10,300 bases of DNA from Nitrospirota bacterium (GCA_015233485.1 JADFXO010000116.1:1-10300); one strand, 5' to 3'. Positions 1 through 7,005 are shown, counted from the first letter of the stretch. The notes: generated by a model not told the origin, from the letters alone. Numbers and translations: made by a program.

Positions 1-116
1 CTTGATATAGGGTATTACGATACCTTATAATATAATCACTGCTTGCATGCGCAAGCTCATAACTATTCTTAACAGCATCATCAAAACGGGGTCTCCATGG
101 CAACTTAATTTTTCAT
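1..116 (-). pseudogene. Possible 5' end of an unrecognised gene, broken near its start, running off the left edge
   Basis: On the minus strand, positions 103 to 2 are open for 34 codons beginning LPWRPRFDDAVKNSYELAHA, with a protein-like mix of charged and aromatic residues. An ATG at 116-114 lies just upstream, but in the sequence as given it reads only M-K-N-stop. Removing one A from the run of five A at 113-109 would join it to the open frame as MKIKLPWRPRF, which looks like a natural start. So this may be a gene with a one-base slip, a sequencing error, or chance, since 34 open codons are not rare. No Shine-Dalgarno sequence is evident. I do not recognise the family. Confidence 0.25.
11..56. 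repeat. Two small perfect hairpins at the left edge
   Basis: GGTAT at 11-15 pairs with ATACC at 20-24 around a 4-nt loop. GCTTGC at 41-46 pairs with GCAAGC at 51-56 around ATGC. Neither is followed by a T-run on either strand, so they are not convincing intrinsic terminators. Both fall inside the possible minus-strand coding remnant. Their function is unknown. Confidence 0.3.
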
Positions 117-187
117 AACATACTTGACATCACGGTTGCTTCACCCCGTATTCTCGCACATGTTTTATCCCCTGAATTTGGGCTGCC

Positions 188-223
188 GCCGCCAAGACGG
201 GGGATTATCCCCCCGTTGGCGGC
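188..223. other. Strong GC-rich stem-loop in the leader of the metal locus
   Basis: GCCGCCAA at 188-195 pairs with TTGGCGGC at 216-223. After a two-base GA bulge the stem continues with C198-G215 and GGGGG 199-203 against CCCCC 210-214, closing a loop of about six bases. This gives 14 base pairs, mostly G-C. There is no T-run on either side, so it is not a classic intrinsic terminator. It may be a factor-assisted or bidirectional end for the upstream unit, or a small extragenic palindrome. It lies upstream of the proposed -35 box at 285 and so would not be in the block A transcript. The rest of 117-284 shows no gene. Confidence 0.5.
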
Positions 224-284
224 TTCGGTACTCCGGCTAACAGCTATTCGGCAAATTCTATTTGTTCATGGCGTACGGCAACAT

Positions 285-313
285 TTAACACAATTGTAAT
301 AAAACCTTAATAA
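285..313 (+). promoter_or_regulatory. Sigma70-type promoter for the HMA_2/DUF5132 block
   Basis: TTAACA at 285-290 and TAATAA at 308-313 (followed by T) are separated by exactly 17 bases in an A/T-rich stretch. Transcription would begin near 320, giving a leader of about 60 nt before the ATG at 382. No other nearby pair has both boxes this well placed. Prediction only. Confidence 0.45.
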
Positions 314-381
314 TGTTGTAATCTCCGGTAAGTTATCATAAATCATGGTAATGGATAAAACTACAGAGGAGGACAACCCGG

Positions 382-753
382 ATGGCAGTATATCTCCACA
401 GCGTGCCAGGAAGATTGCGTATTAAGTCTCCTGTTTTAAAGGGGAACAGCGGGAAAAGGGAATTGGTTGAGAGTTTGTTTCAAGGCTTTGACGGAGTAAA
501 GTCTATCAAGTCAAATCCCCTAACGGGCAGCCTTGCAATCAACTACTGTCCAGAACTAATCGATGCGGAGATTATAATGGATATGCTTGAGAACAAAGGC
601 GGTATTGATTTATCGAAAACAATATCCAATGACGAATATCTTCATAATGCCTTTTCAAAAGCCGGAGGTTTTGTCAGTAAAGTCCTGTTTGGCAGCGCTA
701 TGGATATGGCCTTGGGGGATTCAGCCCTGTCTTTTCTTTCGGTTCTTGTATAG
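382..753 (+). CDS. Small HMA_2-domain protein, first of two, cysteine-poor heavy-metal-associated-like domain
   Basis: This 123-residue protein has an HMA_2-type fold region over about residues 5-75, opening with PGRLRIK (9-15) and continuing with the NPLTGSLAI pattern typical of the family's later beta strand. It lacks the CxxC motif of copper/zinc HMA domains and has a single cysteine, so binding a soft metal through a thiol pair is unlikely. The tail (about 91-123) is glycine-rich and hydrophobic and may be membrane-associated. It resembles a shortened version of the tail of the protein at 1099-1566, suggesting paralogues. The start is supported by GAGGAGG at 366-372. It is followed closely by the DUF5132 gene, so the two are probably co-transcribed. 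Family membership is confident. The role, as partner or scaffold of the downstream cation ATPase, is inferred from context. Confidence 0.8.
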   Translation: MAVYLHSVPGRLRIKSPVLKGNSGKRELVESLFQGFDGVKSIKSNPLTGSLAINYCPELIDAEIIMDMLENKGGIDLSKTISNDEYLHNAFSKAGGFVSKVLFGSAMDMALGDSALSFLSVLV

Positions 754-831
754 CAATTGATGGTTTAAAGTGAACGCAATATTGCAATAATAAAAATATG
801 AGTGATAATGTACATGTATGGAGGGTGTAGG

Positions 832-1095
832 ATGGATATATTTAAAGGAAACGCGTTATCCGGTCTGGCAATAGGAATAGGGGCGGCTGTGCTGTCGCCC
901 GTGTTAATCCCAATCATGGCCTCTGTCGTAAAACCGTTGACTAAGGCGGCTATAAAGGGCGGTATCATCGCCTACGGAAGAGGCATAGAGTTGGCCGCCG
1001 AAATCGGCGAGGTAGTCGAGGACCTCGTAGTTGAGGCAAAGGCGGAATTGATTGAAGCCGCCGCCGAATCTGTCATTGTGGATAAGGTGGGTTAA
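832..1095 (+). CDS. DUF5132-family small membrane protein
   Basis: The protein is 87 residues from the ATG at 832, chosen over the GTG at 802 because GGAGGG at 820-825 sits six bases upstream and because family members begin with the same (M)xxFKGN stretch. Residues about 7-32 form one hydrophobic, glycine- and proline-containing membrane segment. A short basic stretch (PLTKAAIKGG) follows, then an acidic, alanine-rich amphipathic helix (about 50-85) full of Glu and Ala. The layout matches DUF5132 proteins and, by architecture only, the PacL (DUF1490) proteins of mycobacteria, which dock to P-type ATPases. Its stop lies three bases before the next start, indicating translational coupling. No biochemical function is established for the family to my knowledge. 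Confidence 0.8.
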   Translation: MDIFKGNALSGLAIGIGAAVLSPVLIPIMASVVKPLTKAAIKGGIIAYGRGIELAAEIGEVVEDLVVEAKAELIEAAAESVIVDKVG

Positions 1096-1098
1096 GAG

Positions 1099-1566
1099 AT
1101 GATTAATGAGGGTATTGTAAGTCATCAAGCGCCGGGCAGGTTAAGGATAAAGATATTGGCAGCCAAAGGCGACGCGGAATATTTTGCGGAACTGAAAAAG
1201 ACACTTGCCGGCAGTCCTAAGATAAGCGGCGTAGAGGTAAATCCTATTACTGCAAGCGTTCTAATCTCGCATAATACGAGCAACGAAGAGATTTTAACCT
1301 ATGCCGGTGAACAAGGTCTAATAAAAATAGCTGTGCCCACAAAGAATTCCGATAACGTTTCAACCAAAATAGCCGGGGTATTTAAGGCCGTTAACAGCGG
1401 CGCTGTAACCGCTACGGGCGGCGGTCTGGATTTGCCGCGGATTTCCTTTCTCACGCTGGTGGGTTTCGGACTCTATCAGCTCAGCCGGGGGAATTTTGTA
1501 GTGCCGCCGTGGTACACCGCCTTCTGGTACGCCCACGGGATGTTTACCAAATATCTGGCAAAATAA
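1099..1566 (+). CDS. HMA_2-domain protein with hydrophobic C-terminal region
   Basis: This 155-residue protein repeats the HMA_2-like domain of the first gene (PGRLRIK at 12-18, NPITASVLI later) and has no cysteine. After a short linker its tail (about 95-155) has a Gly-rich turn, LDLPRISFLTLVGFGLYQL, then VVPPWYTAFWYAHG. That is one or two hydrophobic segments suited to membrane insertion. The start ATG at 1099 lies three bases after the DUF5132 stop, with AAGGTGG at 1084-1090 as ribosome site. The DUF5132-HMA_2 order suggests partners in one membrane complex, serving the cation ATPase encoded 150 bases downstream. The metal, if any, cannot be told from sequence because cysteine and histidine clusters are absent. 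Confidence 0.8.
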   Translation: MINEGIVSHQAPGRLRIKILAAKGDAEYFAELKKTLAGSPKISGVEVNPITASVLISHNTSNEEILTYAGEQGLIKIAVPTKNSDNVSTKIAGVFKAVNSGAVTATGGGLDLPRISFLTLVGFGLYQLSRGNFVVPPWYTAFWYAHGMFTKYLAK

Positions 1567-1570
1567 TTCA

Positions 1571-1594
1571 GGGTTACACGCGGGGTGGGTTACA
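1571..1594. repeat. Short direct repeat after the second HMA_2 gene
   Basis: GGGTTACA occurs at 1571-1578 and again at 1587-1594, 16 bases apart, flanked by CAGGG (1569-1573) and CCCTG (1596-1600), which could pair. There is no T-run, so this is not a clear terminator. Repeats spaced about one and a half helical turns apart could bind a regulator. This is weak evidence. Confidence 0.25.
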
Positions 1595-1624
1595 TCCCTG
1601 TACGGTGGTAATGTTGTTAATAAT

Positions 1625-1650
1625 TATATATGGAATATAAACCATATATA
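1625..1650. promoter_or_regulatory. Perfect 9-bp inverted repeat, operator candidate
   Basis: TATATATGG at 1625-1633 and CCATATATA at 1642-1650 are perfect inverted copies around 8 bases, in the 149-base gap before the ATPase gene. They sit immediately upstream of the proposed -35 box at 1657. Symmetry, spacing and position fit a binding site for a dimeric regulator. Which regulator is unknown, and no regulator gene is in the window. Confidence 0.4.
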
Positions 1651-1656
1651 TAGTTA

Positions 1657-1684
1657 TTGTTATGTATTCAATCGATTGTATTAT
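1657..1684 (+). promoter_or_regulatory. Promoter of the ATPase-metK-terC operon with a palindrome in its spacer
   Basis: TTGTTA at 1657-1662 and TATTAT at 1679-1684 are 16 bases apart. The spacer carries the perfect 10-bp palindrome CAATCGATTG at 1669-1678, directly against the -10 box. Transcription would start near 1691, leaving a leader of about 25 bases with only the ribosome site GGAGGT (1707-1712), so there is no room for a riboswitch. A dyad inside the spacer suggests direct control by a repressor or by a DNA-distorting activator. Confidence 0.45.
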
Positions 1685-1715
1685 AGCTGTTATTATGTGA
1701 TGATGCGGAGGTAAG

Positions 1716-4700
1716 TTGAATACGGTAACTCTGGAAAATCATGGGCTGGCCGGTATAAATTGCCAGTCTGTAGTCCCGGTGCATATTAAAATAAAGGGCA
1801 GGGCGCGGTATAAAGTACACGGCCTGTACCGTTCTGATTCTCTGAAAGAGCATATCTTCGCAAATCTTACCAGAGAAACCGGCATTACCAGTGTTGCGAT
1901 AAATACCCTTACGTCAACCGTATTGGTTAAATATAATGACGGTGACAGTCCCGTGTCGATTTCCTCTTATCTTGAAACCATCGTCGGTGATTATAAACAA
2001 CCCCCGGGCGCCCAAGGGCATTATTTACGGCCATTTAGTGTCAGAGATACTGTAAGAGACCTTTTTAAACACAAAACAACGTTGAAAAATCCCGTCAAAC
2101 CTCTGCCGCAGCCAAAGACAATAGAAATCAAAAAAAAGACGAAAGATGACTCACTGAGCGCGAAACAGGAAGCCATCCAGTGGCAGAATATGAAAAAGGA
2201 TCAGGTTATTGCGTTTTTCAGCACGTCACCGGCAACGGGATTAAGCGCTAAGTTCGCAGATGAATTGTTATATGCGTATGGAAGAAATATACTGCCCGAG
2301 TCGGCCACGCGCTCTAAATGGGGCATGTTCTTCGGACAATTCACGTCGTTTCCCGTGCTCTTATTAGGGGGGGCGGCTGTCTTGTCGGCGGCTACCGGGG
2401 GGATTGCCGATTGCATCGTAATATTGAGCGTGGTGTTGATTAACGCCATAATAGGCTTCGTGACGGAGAGCCAAACTGCAGAGACCATTAATTCCCTTAA
2501 AAGGCTCGTACGGCCTTACACCTTTGTGTTAAGAGACGGCAAGGCAATAGAGATAAGCGTCGAAGAGGTAGTGCCGGGAGATGTACTTATTCTAAAGCCG
2601 GGCACTTATATCCCTGCCGACGCCAGGGTTATTGAGTCGCACATGTTAAGCGTGGACGAATCCGCCCTTACGGGTGAGAGTATGCCGGTTGTGAAGACCG
2701 CAAGGCATCTTAAAAACAAGGATATCCCGCTCGCTGACAGGATTAATATGATATACATGGGGACGCTGGTGACCGGAGGGCAGGCGCTGGCCGTCGTAAC
2801 GGCAACCGGCAGATATACGGAAATGGGACAGATACAAACCCTGGTTGGCGAGGCCGTCCAGCCGGATACCCCTATGGAGATTCAATTAGAGCGTATCGGC
2901 GATAAACTCGTGCTTATCTGCGCGGGCGTGTGCGGACTTGTCTTTGTAACCGGCCTGATGAGGGGGTTTGGACTTTTAGAGATGGTGCAGTCCTCTATAT
3001 CGCTGGCGGTTGCGGCAATACCGGAGGGGCTGCCGGCGATGGCTACTACTGTGCTGGCGCTCGGTATAAATAAGATGAAACAGCATAAGGTGTTGATTCG
3101 CCGCCTCGACGCGGTAGAAACCCTCGGCTCTGTGCAGACGATTTGCCTTGATAAGACCGGAACGCTGACCTTAAACCGGATGACGGCGGTTTGCATTGTG
3201 ACAACGGCGCAGAAAATAACCATATTATCAGGACGCTTAACGACGGAAGACGGCGAGACGCTGTCCACGCTCTCCCCTGAACTACAGATACTGATCCATG
3301 TGGTAACTCTTTGCAGCGAGACATTAATTAGTAAAGGGGAGGCCGGCTATGTCATGGACGGCTCATCAACAGAAAACGCCCTCGTTCATATTGCCATCGG
3401 CGCGGGAATGGATGTTGTGCAGATGAGAAAGAGTTTCCCACTGTTAAAAATAAAGCACCGCTCAGAGGGCAGTAACTACATGATTACGATACACAGATTT
3501 AGTGGAGACGGGGTATTTGGATACGCCGCGGGAAGGAAACTCACCGCCGTAAAGGGCTCCCCGTCGGAGGTCTTGGATTTATGCAATTTTTACCTGAAAG
3601 ACGGCATTGAATGTGAGTTTATAAACGGCGAAAGAGACCAGATTCAAAACGAAAATGAGCAATTGGCAGGAAAATCACTGAGGGTACTGGGTGTGGCGTA
3701 TAAATTCGTCAATGAGGACGACACGGCGGAACTGTCCTCAGGGCTGACATGGCTTGGGCTTGTAGGCATGACAGACCCGGTGAAGGTTGAGGCGAAGGCG
3801 TTGATTAGCGCGTTTCACGCCGCAGGTATAGACACGGTGATGATCACGGGTGACCAGGTGCCGACGGCCTACTCAATAGGGAAGGAGTTAAATCTTGGCA
3901 GGGACGGCCAGATTGAGATACTGGATTCGACCAGTTTAAATGAACTAAGTCCGGAGGTATTAACGGCATTATGCGAAAAGGTAAATGTCTTTGCCCGCGT
4001 AAGCCCGGCCCAAAAGCTGCAAATAGTGCGGGCCTTACAGAGGGCGGGAAGGGTTACGGCCATGACCGGCGACGGGATAAACGACGGGCCTGCCCTTAAG
4101 GCCGCCAACATTGGTATCGCAATGGGGCGTGCCGGCACCGATGTGTCGCGTGAAATAGCTGATATTATCCTGGAAGACGATAATCTCGAAACGATGATAA
4201 TCGCGGTAAGCCACGGCAGGGCGATTTACAGCAATATCAGGAAATCTGTCCACTATCTTCTCTCTACGAATATGAGTGAGATAATGGTCATGTTTGTCTC
4301 CATAGCGGCGGGGTTTGGGCATCCGATAAGCGCCATGCAGCTCTTATGGATAAATCTTATCTCAGATATATTTCCCGGCATTGCACTGTCATTAGAGCAG
4401 CCGGAGCCGGACATAATGAGCCAGCCCCCAAGAAGCCCCGACGAAGATATAATCGGCGCGAAGGATTTCAAGCGTATAGCCTTTGAGTCTCTGACGATGA
4501 GTGGCGCCTCGCTTGGGGCATATGCCTATGGCATCGCCAGATACGGCGTTTCGCCGAGAGCGGGCAATATGGCATTTTTGAGTCTCTCGACTTCTCAGCT
4601 CTTGCACGCCATAAGCTGCCGCACGGACAAACACAGCATCTTTGATAAAGAGACGCTCCCGCCCAATAAATATATGAATATTGCGCTTGGAGGCTCGTTT

Positions 4701-4868
4701 TTGTTACAATTGCTTGCAGTGGCAGTGCCGGGGCTAAGGAATCTGTTAAAGATATCCCCCATTAATCTCATGGACGCGGTAGTGGCGGGATCCGCCGCCG
4801 TAATTCCCCTGTTGATAAACGAGGCAACGAAAAGACCGGCAATAACCGCGGAGGTGGACACTCTATGA
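1716..4868 (+). CDS. P2-type cation-transporting ATPase (Ca2+/Mn2+-like) with N-terminal HMA_2-like domain
   Basis: This 1050-residue inner-membrane pump should move a divalent cation at the expense of ATP. Residues about 20-92 form a third HMA_2-like domain (KGRARYKV; NTLTSTVLV) without CxxC. A lysine-rich linker (about 93-150) leads to a cation-ATPase N domain (about 152-225). Core motifs are TGES (319-322), PEGLP in M4 (436-440), phosphorylated Asp479 in DKTGT, TGDQ (711-714) and TGDGIND (784-790). Ca2+-ligand positions of SERCA-type pumps look kept: Glu437 in M4, Asn852 and Glu855 in M5, Asn880 and Asp884 in M6. There is no CPC, so it is not a P1B heavy-metal pump. Start is TTG at 1716: GGAGGT (1707-1712) is very close, but an in-frame TGA at 1701 leaves nothing earlier. 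The stop overlaps the next start as ATGA. The exact ion is inferred. Confidence 0.9.
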   Translation: MNTVTLENHGLAGINCQSVVPVHIKIKGRARYKVHGLYRSDSLKEHIFANLTRETGITSVAINTLTSTVLVKYNDGDSPVSISSYLETIVGDYKQPPGAQGHYLRPFSVRDTVRDLFKHKTTLKNPVKPLPQPKTIEIKKKTKDDSLSAKQEAIQWQNMKKDQVIAFFSTSPATGLSAKFADELLYAYGRNILPESATRSKWGMFFGQFTSFPVLLLGGAAVLSAATGGIADCIVILSVVLINAIIGFVTESQTAETINSLKRLVRPYTFVLRDGKAIEISVEEVVPGDVLILKPGTYIPADARVIESHMLSVDESALTGESMPVVKTARHLKNKDIPLADRINMIYMGTLVTGGQALAVVTATGRYTEMGQIQTLVGEAVQPDTPMEIQLERIGDKLVLICAGVCGLVFVTGLMRGFGLLEMVQSSISLAVAAIPEGLPAMATTVLALGINKMKQHKVLIRRLDAVETLGSVQTICLDKTGTLTLNRMTAVCIVTTAQKITILSGRLTTEDGETLSTLSPELQILIHVVTLCSETLISKGEAGYVMDGSSTENALVHIAIGAGMDVVQMRKSFPLLKIKHRSEGSNYMITIHRFSGDGVFGYAAGRKLTAVKGSPSEVLDLCNFYLKDGIECEFINGERDQIQNENEQLAGKSLRVLGVAYKFVNEDDTAELSSGLTWLGLVGMTDPVKVEAKALISAFHAAGIDTVMITGDQVPTAYSIGKELNLGRDGQIEILDSTSLNELSPEVLTALCEKVNVFARVSPAQKLQIVRALQRAGRVTAMTGDGINDGPALKAANIGIAMGRAGTDVSREIADIILEDDNLETMIIAVSHGRAIYSNIRKSVHYLLSTNMSEIMVMFVSIAAGFGHPISAMQLLWINLISDIFPGIALSLEQPEPDIMSQPPRSPDEDIIGAKDFKRIAFESLTMSGASLGAYAYGIARYGVSPRAGNMAFLSLSTSQLLHAISCRTDKHSIFDKETLPPNKYMNIALGGSFLLQLLAVAVPGLRNLLKISPINLMDAVVAGSAAVIPLLINEATKRPAITAEVDTL

Positions 4869-6070
4869 ATAACGACTTCATGCTCACATCGGAGTCCGTA
4901 ACGGCAGGCCATCCAGATAAGTTATGCGACCAAATCAGTGACGCTATCGTTGACCATGCCCTGCTTCAGGACGCCAATACGAGAATCGTCGCCGAGTGCG
5001 CGGTGTCAACGTCAATAGTGTTCATCGCGGCGATGTTCGAGTCTAAGGCCGTCATGGATTTTGCCAATATCGCAAGGAAGGTAATACTCCGGATTGGTTA
5101 TAATAAAAAGGCATTCAACGACAAGACGTGCAGCATAATTACAAGCCTCAGGGAGCTTAAGCCTGATAAATATGGCACATATAATGAGCATCAGATGTCA
5201 GACAGCGAAATGGACGAAATAGCGGTGAAAAACAGCGCGACCATCTTCGGCTTTGCATGTAATCAGACGCCCGCCCTGATACCGCTTTCCATATGGCTGG
5301 CCCATAAAATCGCGATAAGGCTTGACCGGGCACACCTTGATAAGACATTGCCCTATCTTGCCCCCGACGGCAAGGTGCAGGTTGGAGTGGAGTATAGAAA
5401 CCGCCTTCCCCACAGGATACACAGCATAATTGTGCAGGCGTGTCAGGAGACCGCCGACGTGCCGGCGATAGAGAAACTTAGAGACGATGTCAAAGCGCTG
5501 GTGATAGACGCCGCGTTTGCCGATGAGGAGATAGGGCTGGACAATAAGACACGCATCTTTATAAACCCTGACGGGGCGTTTATCACAGGCGGCCCGGCAT
5601 CACATTCCGGCCTCACCGGCAGAAAAAAGGCGATGGACACATACGGCGGCTATGCGAGAAACTCGGACGCCGCCCTTAGCGGCAAAGGACCGCTTAGAAT
5701 TGACAGGGTGGGGGCTTATATGGCCCGATATGCGGCAAAAAACGTGGTAGCCGCCGGTCTGGCCCAAGAGTGTGAGGTTCAGGTAAGTTATTCCATTGGG
5801 CTTGCCAGGCCGGTAAGCATTCAGGTGGATACATACGGGACGGGAAAAATAAAAGACCAGGAGATAGCCGATATAATAGAGTCGTTATTTGACTTCAGAC
5901 TGCCTGCAATCTTAAAGAAATTCAATCTCAGATACCTGCCCAACAAGGCAAACGGCGGGATGTTTTATCAGAAACTCGCGGTCTATGGGCACTTCGGCAG
6001 GACTGACATGGAACTTCCCTGGGAAGTTCTGGACATGCGCGATAAAATCTTATCTTTCAGTGGCCGATGA
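4865..6070 (+). CDS. Divergent S-adenosylmethionine synthetase (methionine adenosyltransferase) family protein
   Basis: The 401 residues align along the whole length with MetK, which makes S-adenosylmethionine from methionine and ATP. Kept features include GHPDK (15-19), Glu44, LAPDGK with Lys170, FINPDG, TGRK (251-254), DTYGG, SGK (272-274), Asp280 and YGHFGR (374-379). By eye against E. coli MetK several normally invariant positions are changed. The EQGAGDQG gating loop is replaced by about SDSEMDEIAVKNSAT (112-126). The Gln of QSPDI is absent (LKPDKYG). The Asp of GGPxGDxG is His247. The Glu after the second strand is Met57. GGGAFSGKDP reads SDAALSGKGP. This looks like a specialised paralogue rather than the housekeeping enzyme. 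It is coupled by ATGA overlaps to the ATPase before and TerC after, with GGAGGTGG at 4850-4857. Family is certain; activity is uncertain. Confidence 0.85.
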   Translation: MNNDFMLTSESVTAGHPDKLCDQISDAIVDHALLQDANTRIVAECAVSTSIVFIAAMFESKAVMDFANIARKVILRIGYNKKAFNDKTCSIITSLRELKPDKYGTYNEHQMSDSEMDEIAVKNSATIFGFACNQTPALIPLSIWLAHKIAIRLDRAHLDKTLPYLAPDGKVQVGVEYRNRLPHRIHSIIVQACQETADVPAIEKLRDDVKALVIDAAFADEEIGLDNKTRIFINPDGAFITGGPASHSGLTGRKKAMDTYGGYARNSDAALSGKGPLRIDRVGAYMARYAAKNVVAAGLAQECEVQVSYSIGLARPVSIQVDTYGTGKIKDQEIADIIESLFDFRLPAILKKFNLRYLPNKANGGMFYQKLAVYGHFGRTDMELPWEVLDMRDKILSFSGR

Positions 6071-6756
6071 CGATGGATTTAAGCCTTTTTTATGATTTTT
6101 TAAACGTAATCCTGGTCAACCTCGCCCTATCGAGTGACAACGCGGTCGTACTTGCGATGGCGGTCAAATCCCTGCCTAAGAAAAGCAGAAAAAAAGGTTT
6201 GATTATAGGGGCGGCGTGTTCCTTTGCCATTAATATCGTATTGATATTCTATGTCTCGGAACTGCTTCAATTAAAATATGTCCGATTTATCGGCGGGGCG
6301 ATAATTACCATGATAGCGCTAAAGCGCTGCGTAGAGATAAGCGCTGCAGAGGCGGAAGGGGATCAGTCCACCAGCATTTTACATGCCATTAAGATAATAG
6401 TTATCGCGAATTTAACCATGTCCTTCGACAATGTGATGGGGGTTGCGGCGGTGTCAAAAGGGAATCTTTCTCTCTTGATTGCCGGACTTGCTATAAGCAT
6501 CCCAATTGTATTTCTTGCCAGCAATGTCCTCGCGGCTCTGCTGGATAAATACCCTTTTATAATCTATATATCTGCCGCGGTGCTTGGAAGAATAGGCGCG
6601 GAACTGGCATTGACCGATCCCTTTATAGAAACAATTTTCCAGCCGGACGCGCGCATGACACGCGTAATAGAAATAGTCTTTGCCGCCGGCGTAGTAACCG
6701 CGGGGATTTTGATGAGGAAGAGAAAGTTGTTAGAATTATCGAAAGACGTCCTCTGA
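6067..6756 (+). CDS. TerC/Alx (YjbE-like) family integral membrane protein, putative Mn2+/metal exporter
   Basis: The 229 residues form about seven hydrophobic segments. Both family signatures are present: NLALSSDNAVVLAMA (Asp24-Asn25) in the first helix and NLTMSFDNVMGVAAV (Asp121-Asn122) in the second half. These acidic-Asn pairs line the transport path in the TerC/YceF/Alx family, several members of which export Mn2+ or load it onto exported proteins. Length and repeat layout are normal for the short YjbE-type branch; the C-terminus is basic (MRKRK). The start ATG overlaps the metK stop as ATGA and has no strong ribosome site of its own, so translation probably depends on coupling. Being in one operon with a Ca/Mn-type ATPase supports a cation-efflux role. 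The substrate is inferred, not shown. Confidence 0.88.
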   Translation: MTMDLSLFYDFLNVILVNLALSSDNAVVLAMAVKSLPKKSRKKGLIIGAACSFAINIVLIFYVSELLQLKYVRFIGGAIITMIALKRCVEISAAEAEGDQSTSILHAIKIIVIANLTMSFDNVMGVAAVSKGNLSLLIAGLAISIPIVFLASNVLAALLDKYPFIIYISAAVLGRIGAELALTDPFIETIFQPDARMTRVIEIVFAAGVVTAGILMRKRKLLELSKDVL

Positions 6757-6810
6757 GAAAACGTTGACAGTTCATAGTAAGTTGCAATCATATGAGTAGA
6801 ATATAAAATT

Positions 6811-6906
6811 TGTCATTCATGGATTCCTGCTTTCGCAGGAATGACATACGTTATGTGTTCATTTGCATCTGTTCATTTCCCTGCCTTGTCTGTCATTCCA
6901 GCGAAA
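6811..6906. repeat. REP-like palindromic repeat, one full and one half copy
   Basis: The full copy at 6811-6846 has ATTCCTGC (6823-6830) and GCAGGAAT (6835-6842) as a perfect 8-bp stem around TTTC, with outer TGTCAT (6811-6816) and ATGACA (6841-6846) also complementary. A partial second copy, TGTCATTCCAGCGAAA, is at 6891-6906. The core resembles the dispersed GTCATTCC-GCGAAAGC-GGAAT palindromes found in many bacterial genomes. It sits after the terC stop and could protect or end that transcript, though no T-run follows. Confidence 0.6.
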
Positions 6907-6993
6907 CATACGTGAATAGGGTCAATATTCGCCCCCGCCCATGAAAATCGTAAGGCCATTCTGCAAAGATTTATTCATTTCAGTGAAACCAGT

Positions 6994-6999
6994 TATAAT
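6994..6999 (+). promoter_or_regulatory. Perfect TATAAT -10 box before the IS110-associated RNA
   Basis: TATAAT at 6994-6999 matches the -10 consensus exactly. The matching -35 region (about 6971-6976, TTATTC) is poor. If used, transcription would start near 7006, just before a stretch of about 190 bases with strong secondary structure. That position agrees with promoter placement expected for a left-end RNA in an IS110-type element. Confidence 0.4.
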
Positions 7000-7005
7000 A
7001 AGAGA

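Noticed and set aside
1..381. A yybP-ykoY manganese riboswitch, expected upstream of TerC or Ca/Mn ATPase genes
   Set aside because: I could not find the conserved loop sequences here, and the leader of the ATPase operon (from about 1691) is too short to hold one.
802..831. GTG at 802 as start of the DUF5132 protein
   Set aside because: The ATG at 832 has GGAGGG at proper spacing and matches the family's N-terminus; the extra MIMYMYGGCR would include the ribosome site itself.
382..1566. Copper-chaperone (CopZ-like) identity for the small HMA proteins
   Set aside because: There is no CxxC; one protein has a single cysteine and the other none.
6764..6792. TTGACA after the terC stop as a promoter
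   Set aside because: At 16-18 bases downstream there is no acceptable -10 box, and no gene or clear RNA follows directly.
6811..6906. CRISPR repeat unit
   Set aside because: There is only one full and one partial copy, without regular spacers and with no cas genes.
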